Positions 53,448 through 62,169 of a DNA stretch of 64,000 bases are shown in pieces; the stretch's first letter is position 1, and each line of letters begins with the position of its first letter. The stretch spans positions 62,001 through 126,000 of the forward strand of contig JAFDYD010000018.1 in NCBI GenBank assembly GCA_018267615.1, read 5' to 3'. The translations under genes and the position numbers were made by a program. A model generated the notes under the pieces. That model worked only from the letters and a program-made list of their open reading frames with translations. It made no database searches and was not told the origin of the DNA. The DNA is from Bacteroidota bacterium. GTDB taxonomy: Bacteria; Bacteroidota; Bacteroidia; Chitinophagales; Chitinophagaceae.

Positions 53448-54743
53448 ATGATCCGGAGATTATTTTATTTACGATATTTTCTTTGTTGTATGTTGTTTAT
53501 TCTTTGTTGTAAAAAATCTTTTACACAGATAGATACTGCGTTTAATAAAATTGAATTGAATCTCAGCGGGTATCTTTTTTTAGTCGGGAAAAATAATTTA
53601 GGATATGCCGCACAAAAATTCAATATCAACATGGCCGAAGCAGATATTGAAACAGCAAAAATTTTTCCTGACCCAGAACTTACTGCAGGTGTGTTCAACA
53701 ATCAGAATGAATCACTCAGACTTGGTTATGGTTTTAACGGCAGTGTAAGCAAGACATTTGAACTGGGCGGTAAAAGAAAGGCAAGGATCAACCTTGCACA
53801 AAGTGAATTGGATCTGTCAAAAGCCTTACTGGAAGATTATTTTCGTAACCTGCGTGCAGATGCTGCGGAAGCCTATTTCCTGGCAATGAAACAAAAATTT
53901 CTTTACCAGGTTACAATGGACTCTTACAAAGCGATGAAATCATTGGCCAACGCAGATTCTATAAGGTTTAGAGCTGGGGCGATCATGGAAATCGACGCAA
54001 GACAATCCAAGCTGGAGGCGAATTCTTTACTAAACAATTTATTGCAGGGCGATGCAGATTGGAAAAATACTTTATTGCAATTAGGGATGATATTAGGCAA
54101 ACAGCAAGTAGATACTTTTTTTATTCCTACTGACAGTTTCGATAAAATGGAACGGGATTTTAACTTGCTTTCATTAATCACTACTGCGCAAAATAACAGG
54201 GCGGACCTTAAAGCAGCATTACAAAATAAAAATATTTCCGTGCGCTCTCTTACTCTTGCAAAAGCAAACCGAAAAATTGACCTGGCTGTTTTTGCAGGTG
54301 CGACATATAATTCTGTTTCGCATAATGACATTGCCCCGACACCTCCCTTTACAAATACATCGCTAGGGCTTTCAATACCACTCAAGTTCTCTAACAAATA
54401 CAAAGGCGAGCTTAAAAGAGCAGAGTTTTCAATAAAGCAATCTGATGTGGAGTATAATGAGGTAGAATTACAAATAAGAACTGAAGTAGCACAAGCTTAC
54501 CTGAATTACCAGGCTGCAAGAAAACAAGTGAATCAATTTAAATCAGGAATGTTGAATGAAGCCAAAAAAGTGTTAGATGGAAAAATATACAGCTATCAGC
54601 GCGGAGAAACGTCATTGCTTGAAGTATTGAACGCTCAACGGACATACAATGATGTTCAGCAAAACTATTATGAAACACTCAACAGTTATGCATCATCACT
54701 AATAGAATTAGAAAGAGCCGCAGGGATTTGGGATATACAATAA
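53448..54743 (+). CDS. czcC: TolC-family outer-membrane channel of the metal efflux pump (CzcC-like)
   Basis: A 431-aa outer-membrane factor with a signal peptide (about 1-26, ending KSFTQ) and two TolC-type repeats (about 65-230 and 255-425). Conserved features include FELGGKRKARINLAQSELDL and GETSLLEVLNAQRTYNDVQQ, the latter the characteristic end of the second repeat. It lies 11 bp after czcA in the same transcript, completing the tripartite pump. Confidence 0.9.
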   Translation: MIRRLFYLRYFLCCMLFILCCKKSFTQIDTAFNKIELNLSGYLFLVGKNNLGYAAQKFNINMAEADIETAKIFPDPELTAGVFNNQNESLRLGYGFNGSVSKTFELGGKRKARINLAQSELDLSKALLEDYFRNLRADAAEAYFLAMKQKFLYQVTMDSYKAMKSLANADSIRFRAGAIMEIDARQSKLEANSLLNNLLQGDADWKNTLLQLGMILGKQQVDTFFIPTDSFDKMERDFNLLSLITTAQNNRADLKAALQNKNISVRSLTLAKANRKIDLAVFAGATYNSVSHNDIAPTPPFTNTSLGLSIPLKFSNKYKGELKRAEFSIKQSDVEYNEVELQIRTEVAQAYLNYQAARKQVNQFKSGMLNEAKKVLDGKIYSYQRGETSLLEVLNAQRTYNDVQQNYYETLNSYASSLIELERAAGIWDIQ

Positions 54744-54765
54744 CAAAATTTCCAAGACAGCATTT

Positions 54766-55398
54766 ATGCATCAATTCGATCATTTTTCAGTATTATTATT
54801 ATTATTATTGCTTACTACCACAGCTATTTATTCGCCTCAGAACTTCGATCAGTCATTAAATAAATCTGAACGGATTTTTCCTTTTACACATAGTCAAGTG
54901 GTAACTGTCACAAAAAAGAAATGTAATTGGTATATCCTATTGAACCCGGAAGGGATTTCTAATAAAGAAGGCAACTCAATTAAGTTCAAAAACTTCAAGC
55001 GATCACTTAGAACAAGTTCATTTAATATTAAGCTGGAAAATAATGAAAGGATGATACTGGAAAGCAAAAAGGTATGGGGTTATGAAGGTAGTGATTGCAC
55101 CATTTACAGAAATTTTGAAACCGATTTTCTGCGCATAGAAGAGAATGGAAGTTTAATTGTTTACTCAAGAAAAATAAAAGGCTTTAAAGGAAGATTGATC
55201 ACCGTTTATTATTTCAGCAAAACTCTTCGGGGGCCTGTCTTCAGTTTAGATAAAGATAACATTGCAGAGCAGTTTAAAGATGATGCCTGCTTTTTAAGTA
55301 AGGTAATCAAACGGCTAAGTTGGACCAATAATTATAGTGCGTGGGATAGTAAAAAATCAACTTTTGTAATAACAGAAATTATGAATGAATGCAAGTGA
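54766..55398 (+). CDS. hypothetical exported protein
   Basis: A 210-aa protein with a hydrophobic Leu-rich N-terminus (FSVLLLLLLLTTTAIYS) that is probably a signal peptide. The rest looks beta-rich with no Cys-metal motif (two isolated Cys near 115 and 179). No family was recognised. It is 22 bp after the outer-membrane channel gene and is probably the last gene of the efflux operon. It may be an accessory to the pump or a passenger. Confidence 0.6.
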   Translation: MHQFDHFSVLLLLLLLTTTAIYSPQNFDQSLNKSERIFPFTHSQVVTVTKKKCNWYILLNPEGISNKEGNSIKFKNFKRSLRTSSFNIKLENNERMILESKKVWGYEGSDCTIYRNFETDFLRIEENGSLIVYSRKIKGFKGRLITVYYFSKTLRGPVFSLDKDNIAEQFKDDACFLSKVIKRLSWTNNYSAWDSKKSTFVITEIMNECK

Positions 55399-55452
55399 GT
55401 ATTTTTTATCTATGAAGGAATTTCTAATAACATTCGCGACTAGTCTCTAAAA

Positions 55453-55485
55453 GTGTAAAACAAACTGTAAAACAAAGCGTAAAAC
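55453..55485. repeat. left arm repeats of copy C (3 units, 12-bp period)
   Basis: GTGTAAAACAAA, CTGTAAAACAAA and GCGTAAAAC, in the same place and order as the triple array of copy B, about 90 bp left of the core. Confidence 0.7.
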
Positions 55486-55573
55486 AGTGAAGTAAATTCT
55501 TCCAAATTTTTGTAGTCAAATTATTCTATAGGACTTATTAAATAGATTTCAAGAACATAAAAATCGTCTTAGT

Positions 55574-55595
55574 TGTCCCACGAGGAACCGAACCT
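55574..55595 (-). repeat. tRNA 3'-end-like att core, copy C
   Basis: TGTCCCACGAGGAACCGAAC, continuing CT. It shares the acceptor strand of copy B and the altered T-loop of copy A (GGTTCGGTTCC on the minus strand). It is followed by the same GTTTCAAAATGTTGCGAGC as in copy A. Confidence 0.68.
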
Positions 55596-55624
55596 GCGTT
55601 GAGTTTCAAAATGTTGCGAGCAAA

Positions 55625-55648
55625 GTGTAATACAAAGCGTAATACAAA
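55625..55648. repeat. right arm repeats of copy C (2 x 12 bp)
   Basis: GTGTAATACAAA and GCGTAATACAAA, 29 bp after the core, as in copies A and B. Confidence 0.65.
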
Positions 55649-55781
55649 AACCAGGATTTTTCCCACACCGTAACGAGGACTAACAAAATCCAAAACATGC
55701 ATTGAACATCCAACTACTTTTAGCATAGAATCATAATCGCCTCCTATGACTTGTCGGAAAGTTACGCCTTCACCGCATAAA

Positions 55782-58700
55782 TTAATTTTTTCTTGAAATT
55801 TCTATAATCGTTCCGCAAAGAGGATTTGATTGAATTTTTACGGCGCACTTAATTTGGTTCGCTCGTGCAACTATGTTTTTCAATCCGTATCCAGTGGAAT
55901 TATCAAGTGCGACATCAAAACCAATCCCGTCGTCTTCAATTATTAATGATAATTCATTCGCGGATTTATGAAGTTTTATAACCAAATTTTTGCACTGAGA
56001 ATATTTTAAACAATTAGTTATCGCTTCCTTGGCAATTAATAGTAAGTTTTTTTTCTCACTTTTGGCAACTGGCTTACCATTCGTATCGTCATGAAGCTCG
56101 CATTTTAAAGATATTCCTCTCGCCAAAACTGCAGGAGCTGCAAATCTTTTAATACGTTCAATAATCTGAAATAAACTGTCCATATTGTCGTCCAGAACCC
56201 ATAAGATATCTCTTAATCCAAAGCTTGCCTCTGTTAGTGAATCCTCAATCTGGCTCAAATGATGAGTCTTAGAAGGACTATTTTTTGCCAAATGTGCGTA
56301 CATTTTTGCTGCATTTAATGAAGCACCAATATCATCATGAAGATCGGTAGCAATATTGCGACGAATATTTTGCTGAATTTGGAGTTGCCTGAGCCTGTAT
56401 TGAAAAAGAAAAAAAACCATGAAAATTATAAAGAGTAAAATAACTGATACAAACCACCAAGTTTGATACCATGGAGGAATAAAAATTAATCGTATTTCTT
56501 TAGCTGCCGACCAAAAACCATCTTGATTTGCGGATCTCACCAGAAAATGATAACGGCCTGGTCTCATGCCGGTCAGGTAAACGTAGGCTTGCGAGCCGAT
56601 GTTAATCCAATTTTTGTCCAGTTCTGGAATGCAATACGCATAAATTGATTCACCTGGATGCGTAAAATTTATCGCAGAAAAGTCAATTCTTATATGAATA
56701 GCTTGATTTGAAACTAAAAACTCTTGAATTTTTAAATTTGTGCTATCGAAACTTTTAGTGGATCGTTCTTCTGAAATTTTTGTAATAAACGTCCTTGGTG
56801 GTACAGTGTCGACTTCTATTTTTAATGGATCAATCAAGGAGAATCCTTCCTTGCCTCCGGCAAGGAATAAATTATGAAATCTGGTACCGCATCCCTCCTC
56901 GAAATTGCTAGAATTTAATCCATCATTTTTAAAGAATGCGCGTTTAACTGTGCCATTTTTCGTTGAAATTTCATATAACCCATCGTTTGTTGTAACGAAA
57001 AGGATACTGTCTTGATATGGAAAAATTTTATAAACGCCCGTATTTTTGAGACCATCATTCAGAGAGATCATTTTTTTTATTTTTCCACACCTATCAATTT
57101 CAACAATCCCTTTTCCATACACCGTAATCCAATAATTTTCTCCTATTTGACACATGTCAAAAAAAAGACTTAAAGGTATTTTTGCCTCAGGGTCCTCTAA
57201 GTAAATAGTCCGAAATTTTCGCGTATTGATGTTTAATATCGAAATATAATTATCTAGCAAAATCCAAATATTTCCGTTGCTATCTTTATATAGATTATTT
57301 ATTATAGAATAGTTCTTTTCCGACAGGCCTGCGACCAGGTTTTTGAACGTGTGATTTTTTCTATTCCATATGTATATGCCCTTACTCGTTTCGCTTGCCA
57401 TGACAATTACAGAGTCACCTGATTCAACCGCACTATTGATGCTTTCATGATTTAAAGGTGTGAGCTCCCTTATATCATCTCCGATAAACCCTAATTTTTC
57501 CCGCCGATAAAATACATATGTCCCCGATTCGCCCGAAACAAATGCATTACTGTCATTCGTTCGAAAACAAAAGTCGAGAACTTTATCTTTATCAAATAAA
57601 TGAATTCGGTTGGTCAGAATATTGAGTCTTATAAAGCCATCCTTGGAACAGACAAGCACAGTCGAATCAGATTCAGCGCACAAATAATTCGCGTGTTCAA
57701 TTTTAAATTTTTCGGCCGGGAAATCGTAGAATGGAGTGAACGGATTTTTTTTAGTCATACCAAATGCAATTCCTTTTTCTCCACCTATCCAAAGATTATT
57801 GTTTTTGTCGATAAGAATTGAATGAATTGATTTTAGCCAGTCCGGGTCTTTTCCTCTACACATGTCTTCAATTTTTTCAACAAATGTGCCGGAGGCGTTC
57901 GAACGATATAAGTCAGTGGCTGTTGCAAAAAAAAAATTTCGATTAATATCTACAGCACAAGTGACTATGATACTATCCCGTAAATATTTACTAAGGTTGG
58001 TTATAGCTTCAGGCACCCGCAAAAGGCCATTTTGGTCATAGGTTAAGATCCGAAATCCTGCGTCAGTCCCGTACAGGATCTGATTCTGATTAAGCAATGA
58101 GATTCGTCCGGCATATTGAAGATGAACATTGAGCTCTTTGATCCTGATTTCTTTAGCAGGATAAAAGGCAATTAAAGTCATTGATATACCTGAATAAATA
58201 TATAAGCCAGCTGACGGAACGTTGACCCAAACATGCTCAAACCTGTCCACAAACACAAAGTTTATATTTCGTTTTCCTTTGCGTTGATTTTCCAAATTTA
58301 TAACTGAATCAATATTTACAAGCTGATGCCTACTCGGCAAATAAATACGCAGACCATTGTATGTCCCAATCCATACATTCCCTTTACATATGGCCAGACA
58401 CTTTAGCCATTCATTAAATACGGGAACTGTTTCAACTATTTTGCCTGAGATGATATCAATTGCGTTCAGGCCTCCATACGATGTGCTGACCCATATAAGA
58501 TTTCTTCCTGAGTCCTCAACGATATCGTTGATCACGTTTCCGAGAAGTCGATGTTCTACTGATTCTGACTTGTTGTAAACAACAAATTTATTGCCGTCGT
58601 ATCTGTTAAGTCCGTCTTGTGTCGCGGCCCATATAAATCCGAATTGGTCCTGAATAATCTTGCTGACATTATAACTACTGAGTCCATTGTCAGGTCCAAT

Positions 58701-58808
58701 TTTTTTAAAAAATGAAATATTCTCGCCATGTTGTGAAAACGCAGTTGCATGCGAAAAAAAACAAATAATAGTTATAATTTTTTTTTTGAAATGAAAAATA
58801 TCCATCAT
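55782..58808 (-). CDS. two-component propeller/Y_Y_Y sensor histidine kinase
   Basis: 1008 aa from the ATG at 58808, preceding a signal peptide ending TAFSQ; an upstream TTG lacks support. The periplasmic part has about 14 two-component-regulator propeller repeats (for example GPDNGLSSYNVSKIIQDQFG, FIWAATQDGLNRYDG) and a Y_Y_Y domain near 680-760. One membrane helix (about 770-790) follows. The cytoplasmic part is a HisKA_3-type dimerisation domain (DLHDDIGASLNAAKMY, phospho-His in LHDDIG) and a HATPase (LLLIAKEAITNCLKYSQ, DDGIGFD). This class pairs with LuxR-type regulators; the one at 60412-61053 is the obvious partner. It is divergent from the clostripain-like gene, with 46 bp between starts. 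Confidence 0.92.
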   Translation of the reverse strand: MMDIFHFKKKIITIICFFSHATAFSQHGENISFFKKIGPDNGLSSYNVSKIIQDQFGFIWAATQDGLNRYDGNKFVVYNKSESVEHRLLGNVINDIVEDSGRNLIWVSTSYGGLNAIDIISGKIVETVPVFNEWLKCLAICKGNVWIGTYNGLRIYLPSRHQLVNIDSVINLENQRKGKRNINFVFVDRFEHVWVNVPSAGLYIYSGISMTLIAFYPAKEIRIKELNVHLQYAGRISLLNQNQILYGTDAGFRILTYDQNGLLRVPEAITNLSKYLRDSIIVTCAVDINRNFFFATATDLYRSNASGTFVEKIEDMCRGKDPDWLKSIHSILIDKNNNLWIGGEKGIAFGMTKKNPFTPFYDFPAEKFKIEHANYLCAESDSTVLVCSKDGFIRLNILTNRIHLFDKDKVLDFCFRTNDSNAFVSGESGTYVFYRREKLGFIGDDIRELTPLNHESINSAVESGDSVIVMASETSKGIYIWNRKNHTFKNLVAGLSEKNYSIINNLYKDSNGNIWILLDNYISILNINTRKFRTIYLEDPEAKIPLSLFFDMCQIGENYWITVYGKGIVEIDRCGKIKKMISLNDGLKNTGVYKIFPYQDSILFVTTNDGLYEISTKNGTVKRAFFKNDGLNSSNFEEGCGTRFHNLFLAGGKEGFSLIDPLKIEVDTVPPRTFITKISEERSTKSFDSTNLKIQEFLVSNQAIHIRIDFSAINFTHPGESIYAYCIPELDKNWINIGSQAYVYLTGMRPGRYHFLVRSANQDGFWSAAKEIRLIFIPPWYQTWWFVSVILLFIIFMVFFLFQYRLRQLQIQQNIRRNIATDLHDDIGASLNAAKMYAHLAKNSPSKTHHLSQIEDSLTEASFGLRDILWVLDDNMDSLFQIIERIKRFAAPAVLARGISLKCELHDDTNGKPVAKSEKKNLLLIAKEAITNCLKYSQCKNLVIKLHKSANELSLIIEDDGIGFDVALDNSTGYGLKNIVARANQIKCAVKIQSNPLCGTIIEISRKN

Positions 58809-58854
58809 TGAAAAAAAATCATAACTTAAATGTAAACAATTCAACTTAGATTTT

Positions 58855-60165
58855 ATGAAAATGGGTTGGACTATATTATTTTATGTTTGTGCCATTGATA
58901 GTGAGACGAAGAAGTATGCTATGCAATTATATGATGAACTCTCATCAATAAAATATAGTGATAATTTAATTCTCCTGGCTTTTGAGGGTTGGTGTGTTGA
59001 TTCTAAAAAACTTGCGATACAGGGAAATTTGTACGAATTAGAATTCCGCGCTTCGGATAATAAAAGACATAAGAAATCATTAAAAAACTTTGAAATTGTA
59101 AATATTGGAAGTGCAGCGCTTCTTCGTCAGGTTTTAACTGATGTTAAAAGCGGCGGATATTTGCTTGAACATTTTTTATTGTTTACTTGGGATCACGGTG
59201 CAGGCTTTGGCATTTTCTGGGGCGAACCATATATACTTTTGAGTACTCAACCTACGCAAAGATTGGTAGTCACTGCTAGCGATCCAGTAATTCAAGAACC
59301 ACTCGAAGTTGATTGGGATTTTGGTGCTATTAGAAAGAAAGTATATAAGCCTAATATGCTCACCGTTACAGAAATAAAGGAAGCCCTGAGTTCACTTGGC
59401 AAAAAGACAGATTTAATAATAATGATGAATTGTTTTATGCAAATGATAGAAACGGGTTACGAATTGTGTGAACAAGTCGATTATTTGGTAGCTCCGGAAT
59501 CTGTAGATTTTTTTAAAGGCTACGATTACAATAGGATATTGAACGAAATTGTAAAAAATCCGGAAATATCTGCCAAATCGCTTGCAACAATAGCAGTTAA
59601 AACGATTGAGACAAGATTTGAAAGTGACCTAGAGTGGAAGAAATGTCTAAATGAACTTGTTGTGTCGTCTGCGGATTTAGGAGTTTGTAATAATCTAATT
59701 GAAATTCTTAACACTGCGTTTTCTGAAATTCTTAGTGAGGTTGAAGACAGATTCGATATTATTAGCCTCCTTAGAACGCATTGCATCGATTTTTCTAAAG
59801 GTTATTTGTGCGATGACAAGGGCAATGTCGACAGTTCTGTCTTAGACTTTTACATTGATTTGCTATATTTTTTGGCTCTCTTGAATGAAATAGGTATCGT
59901 GAGTGACCCAACTTTTAACCAAGTCAAGGAAAGTTATTCTAGTTATATATTTGCCTCTTTTGTGGGGAATAATTTTGAGAATGAGTTTTTCAGGTCTAAA
60001 ACGAGACTTGGGAACGGATTTTCAATTTTCCACCCCAATTTCAAAAACGATTTTTCGGATACAGATTACTACGAATATTTTTATCAATCGGGCAGAATAA
60101 AAATGTCCAAAACTCTGTGGGGAGATTATTTATCGGCATACAAAAAAAAGTCAAGTCATAAATAA
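58855..60165 (+). CDS. clostripain-like (C11) cysteine protease, cytosolic
   Basis: A 436-aa caspase-fold (clan CD) protease. Catalytic residues are His114 in LLFTWDHGAGFGIF (the D-H-G-x-G motif) and Cys193 in LIIMMNCFMQMIETGYEL, followed by CEQVDYLVAPESV and GYDYNRIL, all characteristic of the clostripain family. There is no signal peptide and no membrane helix, unlike secreted clostripains, so it should act inside the cell. About 180 residues follow the catalytic core with no recognised domain. Expected cleavage is after Arg or Lys. It may start at 58855 or two codons later. It is divergent from the sensor kinase. Confidence 0.85.
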   Translation: MKMGWTILFYVCAIDSETKKYAMQLYDELSSIKYSDNLILLAFEGWCVDSKKLAIQGNLYELEFRASDNKRHKKSLKNFEIVNIGSAALLRQVLTDVKSGGYLLEHFLLFTWDHGAGFGIFWGEPYILLSTQPTQRLVVTASDPVIQEPLEVDWDFGAIRKKVYKPNMLTVTEIKEALSSLGKKTDLIIMMNCFMQMIETGYELCEQVDYLVAPESVDFFKGYDYNRILNEIVKNPEISAKSLATIAVKTIETRFESDLEWKKCLNELVVSSADLGVCNNLIEILNTAFSEILSEVEDRFDIISLLRTHCIDFSKGYLCDDKGNVDSSVLDFYIDLLYFLALLNEIGIVSDPTFNQVKESYSSYIFASFVGNNFENEFFRSKTRLGNGFSIFHPNFKNDFSDTDYYEYFYQSGRIKMSKTLWGDYLSAYKKKSSHK

Positions 60166-60203
60166 CTTGACCTTTTTAGCTTATATGGAACTAATTTTTT
60201 CAA

Positions 60204-60380
60204 CTACTTCCTTTTTCTAGATCTTCTCTTGGAAGGAGACTTTGACGTTGTTCCTACTTTCTTAGGAGGCGGTGGTTCTGATGATTTCCGTTTAACTTTT
60301 TTCAATTTCTTTTTTGGCGAATAAGGAGTCGTTCCTGGTTTTTTAGGATTGTTTCCGTCGTTTTTTTTTACTTTACTCAT
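60204..60380 (-). CDS. 58-aa lysine-rich basic peptide
   Basis: A short open frame (ATG at 60380, MSKVKKNDGNNPKKPGTTPY) of 58 residues, of which nearly 40 percent are Lys or Arg, with Pro and Ser/Thr. It contains SPKKK and PSKRRSRKRK motifs like histone H1 tails or nucleoid proteins. It starts 31 bp after the response regulator stop codon on the same strand, so it is probably in that transcript, and is convergent with the clostripain-like gene. It should bind nucleic acid, and its Lys/Arg content makes it a ready substrate for a clostripain-like protease; the latter is speculation. Confidence 0.62.
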   Translation of the reverse strand: MSKVKKNDGNNPKKPGTTPYSPKKKLKKVKRKSSEPPPPKKVGTTSKSPSKRRSRKRK

Positions 60381-60411
60381 AGTGCTTATTTTGTAGTTAA
60401 ATAATAAAATT

Positions 60412-61053
60412 TTATAGTCTTACCAAATTTCTTCGCAATCCTTCGAGAACCATTCCGACTCGACTTTCAACATTTAACTTGTTGAATAGCGATTCTCTAA
60501 ATCCATCAATTGTTCTTTCAGACAATTTCATTTCTATCGCAATTTGTTTATAGGTTAAATCACTGCACGAAAGATTCAAAAATATCTTCTCCTTATCGCT
60601 AATACGGTTTTCTGATTCCAATTTTGCTTTTGTTATCAACCTTCGATAATTAATGTTGACCAAGTCTGCGTTATAGTAGCCTTTATTATATACTTCCCCC
60701 AGCGCCCTTTGCAGCTCATCTGGATGAATGTCTTTCAATAAGTAAGCACAGCAGCCGGCTTTTAACATATTTATTACTGACGTATCATCGTCCTGCAACG
60801 AAAGCGCAACCAATTTAATGATTGGGTATTTCTTTAAAACGTTTTCTGCAGTTTGAAGTCCGTCCATTACAGGCATATTCACATCCACTAAAATAATGTC
60901 TGGACACTGGTCCATTTTTGCCATTTTTTCCAGAAGCTGTTCTCCATTTAATGCATCGACACTCACTTCGAAGTTTTTAAATGAATCAATTAAATAGCAG
61001 AGTGATTTCAAAAACAATTGCATGTCGTCAACGACGCCTACTTGAATTTTCAT
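60412..61053 (-). CDS. LuxR/NarL-type response regulator
   Basis: A 213-aa regulator with a receiver domain (Asp57 in IILVDVNMPVMDG; Lys in AYLLKDIHPDEL) and a C-terminal LuxR-type helix-turn-helix (about 150-205: ISDKEKIFLNLSCSDLTYKQ, IAIEMKLSERTIDGFRESLF). It is the natural partner of the HisKA_3 kinase at 55782-58808. It is divergent from the four-helix membrane protein gene, and the palindrome at 61089-61128 lies between them. Confidence 0.91.
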   Translation of the reverse strand: MKIQVGVVDDMQLFLKSLCYLIDSFKNFEVSVDALNGEQLLEKMAKMDQCPDIILVDVNMPVMDGLQTAENVLKKYPIIKLVALSLQDDDTSVINMLKAGCCAYLLKDIHPDELQRALGEVYNKGYYNADLVNINYRRLITKAKLESENRISDKEKIFLNLSCSDLTYKQIAIEMKLSERTIDGFRESLFNKLNVESRVGMVLEGLRRNLVRL

Positions 61054-61088
61054 ACGATGTAAAATTTCGTGTTTAGTTTATTTGTCAC

Positions 61089-61128
61089 AACGGGAAATTT
61101 CCCGCCTTCCAAAAAGAAATTTCCCGTT
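61089..61128. promoter_or_regulatory. palindromic operator-like site between divergent promoters
   Basis: AACGGGAAATTTC (61089-61101) is the exact reverse complement of GAAATTTCCCGTT (61116-61128). The left copy also contains the full palindrome GGGAAATTTCCC. It lies 36 bp from the response regulator start and overlaps the possible -33 element of the rightward promoter. This is a typical place for an operator bound by the response regulator, though it could also form an mRNA hairpin. Confidence 0.6.
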
Positions 61129-61150
61129 GAAATTATCCCTTCGTCAAATT

Positions 61151-61158
61151 TAATTTTG
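61151..61158 (+). promoter_or_regulatory. Bacteroidota -7 box for the rightward operon
   Basis: TAATTTTG matches TAnnTTTG. A CGTTG at 61125-61129, 21 bp upstream, could serve as a partial -33 element and lies inside the palindrome. The start codon at 61221 is 62 bp downstream. Confidence 0.5.
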
Positions 61159-61220
61159 TCTTATGAACAATACATTATCCGCATAAACCAACGGCAGACC
61201 AAACATGTTAAATTTTTTTT

Positions 61221-61721
61221 ATGAGCACACTTATGTACGCAGCCTTGACGACAAGAAGAGAAGAGTCACATCCCGGAACTAGTACGACAAGTTCTGCACC
61301 TGGGATAAGAACATACGCAGATGCATTTGCGGCCTTAGTCCCTGCTGAAGTCCTGACTTTGCATGCACTAATAATATCTTTCACAACAAACACCGAAAAT
61401 GCGACTACTAAAATTACGTCTATTGCTGTGCTTCAATGGTCTTTTTATGCTCTGGCAGCACTCTCGATGATTTTGTATGTGACTTCAAGATTGCAAAACG
61501 GAAAGTGGGATCGATTGGATTACGTCAGAATGTTAATACCCCCGTTATCCTTTGTCGGATGGACTATGATTCAGAAAGCGACAGCTTTTGATGCCTTAAA
61601 AGTGGACATATCTGAATCATCGAGAACGGTGATTTCCCTTTTTACTGGAGTTTTACTTGGTGTACTGGCATCCTCACTCTCATTCCGCGCAGATCAGAAA
61701 AATCCAGCAATTAGCAATTAG
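61221..61721 (+). CDS. four-helix membrane protein of unknown function
   Basis: A 166-aa inner-membrane protein. A polar N-terminus of about 30 residues (Ser/Thr/Arg) is followed by four predicted helices (about 33-54, 66-88, 98-118, 132-150). The first contains AFAALVPAEVLTLHA, with a Pro-Ala-Glu inside the membrane. The C-terminus is short and polar. No family was recognised. It is the first gene of a rightward operon that continues with the 128-aa and 376-aa proteins. It might be a membrane effector or sensor component of the protease locus; this is inference from position. Confidence 0.65.
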   Translation: MSTLMYAALTTRREESHPGTSTTSSAPGIRTYADAFAALVPAEVLTLHALIISFTTNTENATTKITSIAVLQWSFYALAALSMILYVTSRLQNGKWDRLDYVRMLIPPLSFVGWTMIQKATAFDALKVDISESSRTVISLFTGVLLGVLASSLSFRADQKNPAISN

Positions 61722-61772
61722 GCGCGAAGTGAACATTTCAATATCAAATTAATAATCGTCAAACTTTTTTCA

Positions 61773-62159
61773 ATGAAATCTAAAAACACAAAAACAAGTA
61801 TGCAGTCAACCGGACGGCGCAACAATTCCTCAAACTCTAAAAGGAAGACAAAAGCAGCAAAGATGGAGGCCGAATTTAACCAAAGTGCGAAGGTGATTTT
61901 TGATATAAAATTTTATGGAGGTGTTGGTCAAATAAATTTAGCGGGGCAAAATGTCGATCGAAAAGCAACAGCAAATTCCAATTTTTCGGTAACTCAAAGA
62001 ATCGGTTTTCAAAGCGTACAGGTCGATGGAATCGCACCGGCAGGAGATGATGGAAAAATAGAGGTTCAAGTCAGTCAAGGAGAGGAAATTCTGTCTCGTT
62101 ATGCTGACAACGTTTTTAAGAATCTATTTAACAGTGACATTAATTATACAATACACTAA
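61773..62159 (+). CDS. small beta-rich protein with basic N-terminal tail
   Basis: A 128-aa soluble protein. The first 35 residues are very basic and polar (MKSKNTKTSMQSTGRRNNSS, then KRKTKAAKM), like the 58-aa peptide nearby. The rest alternates short beta strands (AKVIFDIKFYGGVGQINLAG, FQSVQVDGIAPAGDDGKIEV). No signal peptide and no known family. It is 51 bp after the membrane protein gene and 10 bp before the next gene. Confidence 0.6.
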   Translation: MKSKNTKTSMQSTGRRNNSSNSKRKTKAAKMEAEFNQSAKVIFDIKFYGGVGQINLAGQNVDRKATANSNFSVTQRIGFQSVQVDGIAPAGDDGKIEVQVSQGEEILSRYADNVFKNLFNSDINYTIH

Positions 62160-62169
62160 AAAACTTGTT

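Larger units (their letters stand above)
55399..55781. other. intergenic region carrying att-like repeat copy C
   Basis: About 380 bp between the metal efflux operon and the convergent sensor kinase gene. Most of it (55453-55710) is repeat copy C. Its right part (from about 55655) still matches copy A, for example CACAC, TAACGAGGACTAACAAAATC and AAAACAT. Confidence 0.55.

Noticed and set aside
53924..54403. Minus-strand 159-codon frame
   Set aside because: Antisense shadow of the TolC-family channel gene.
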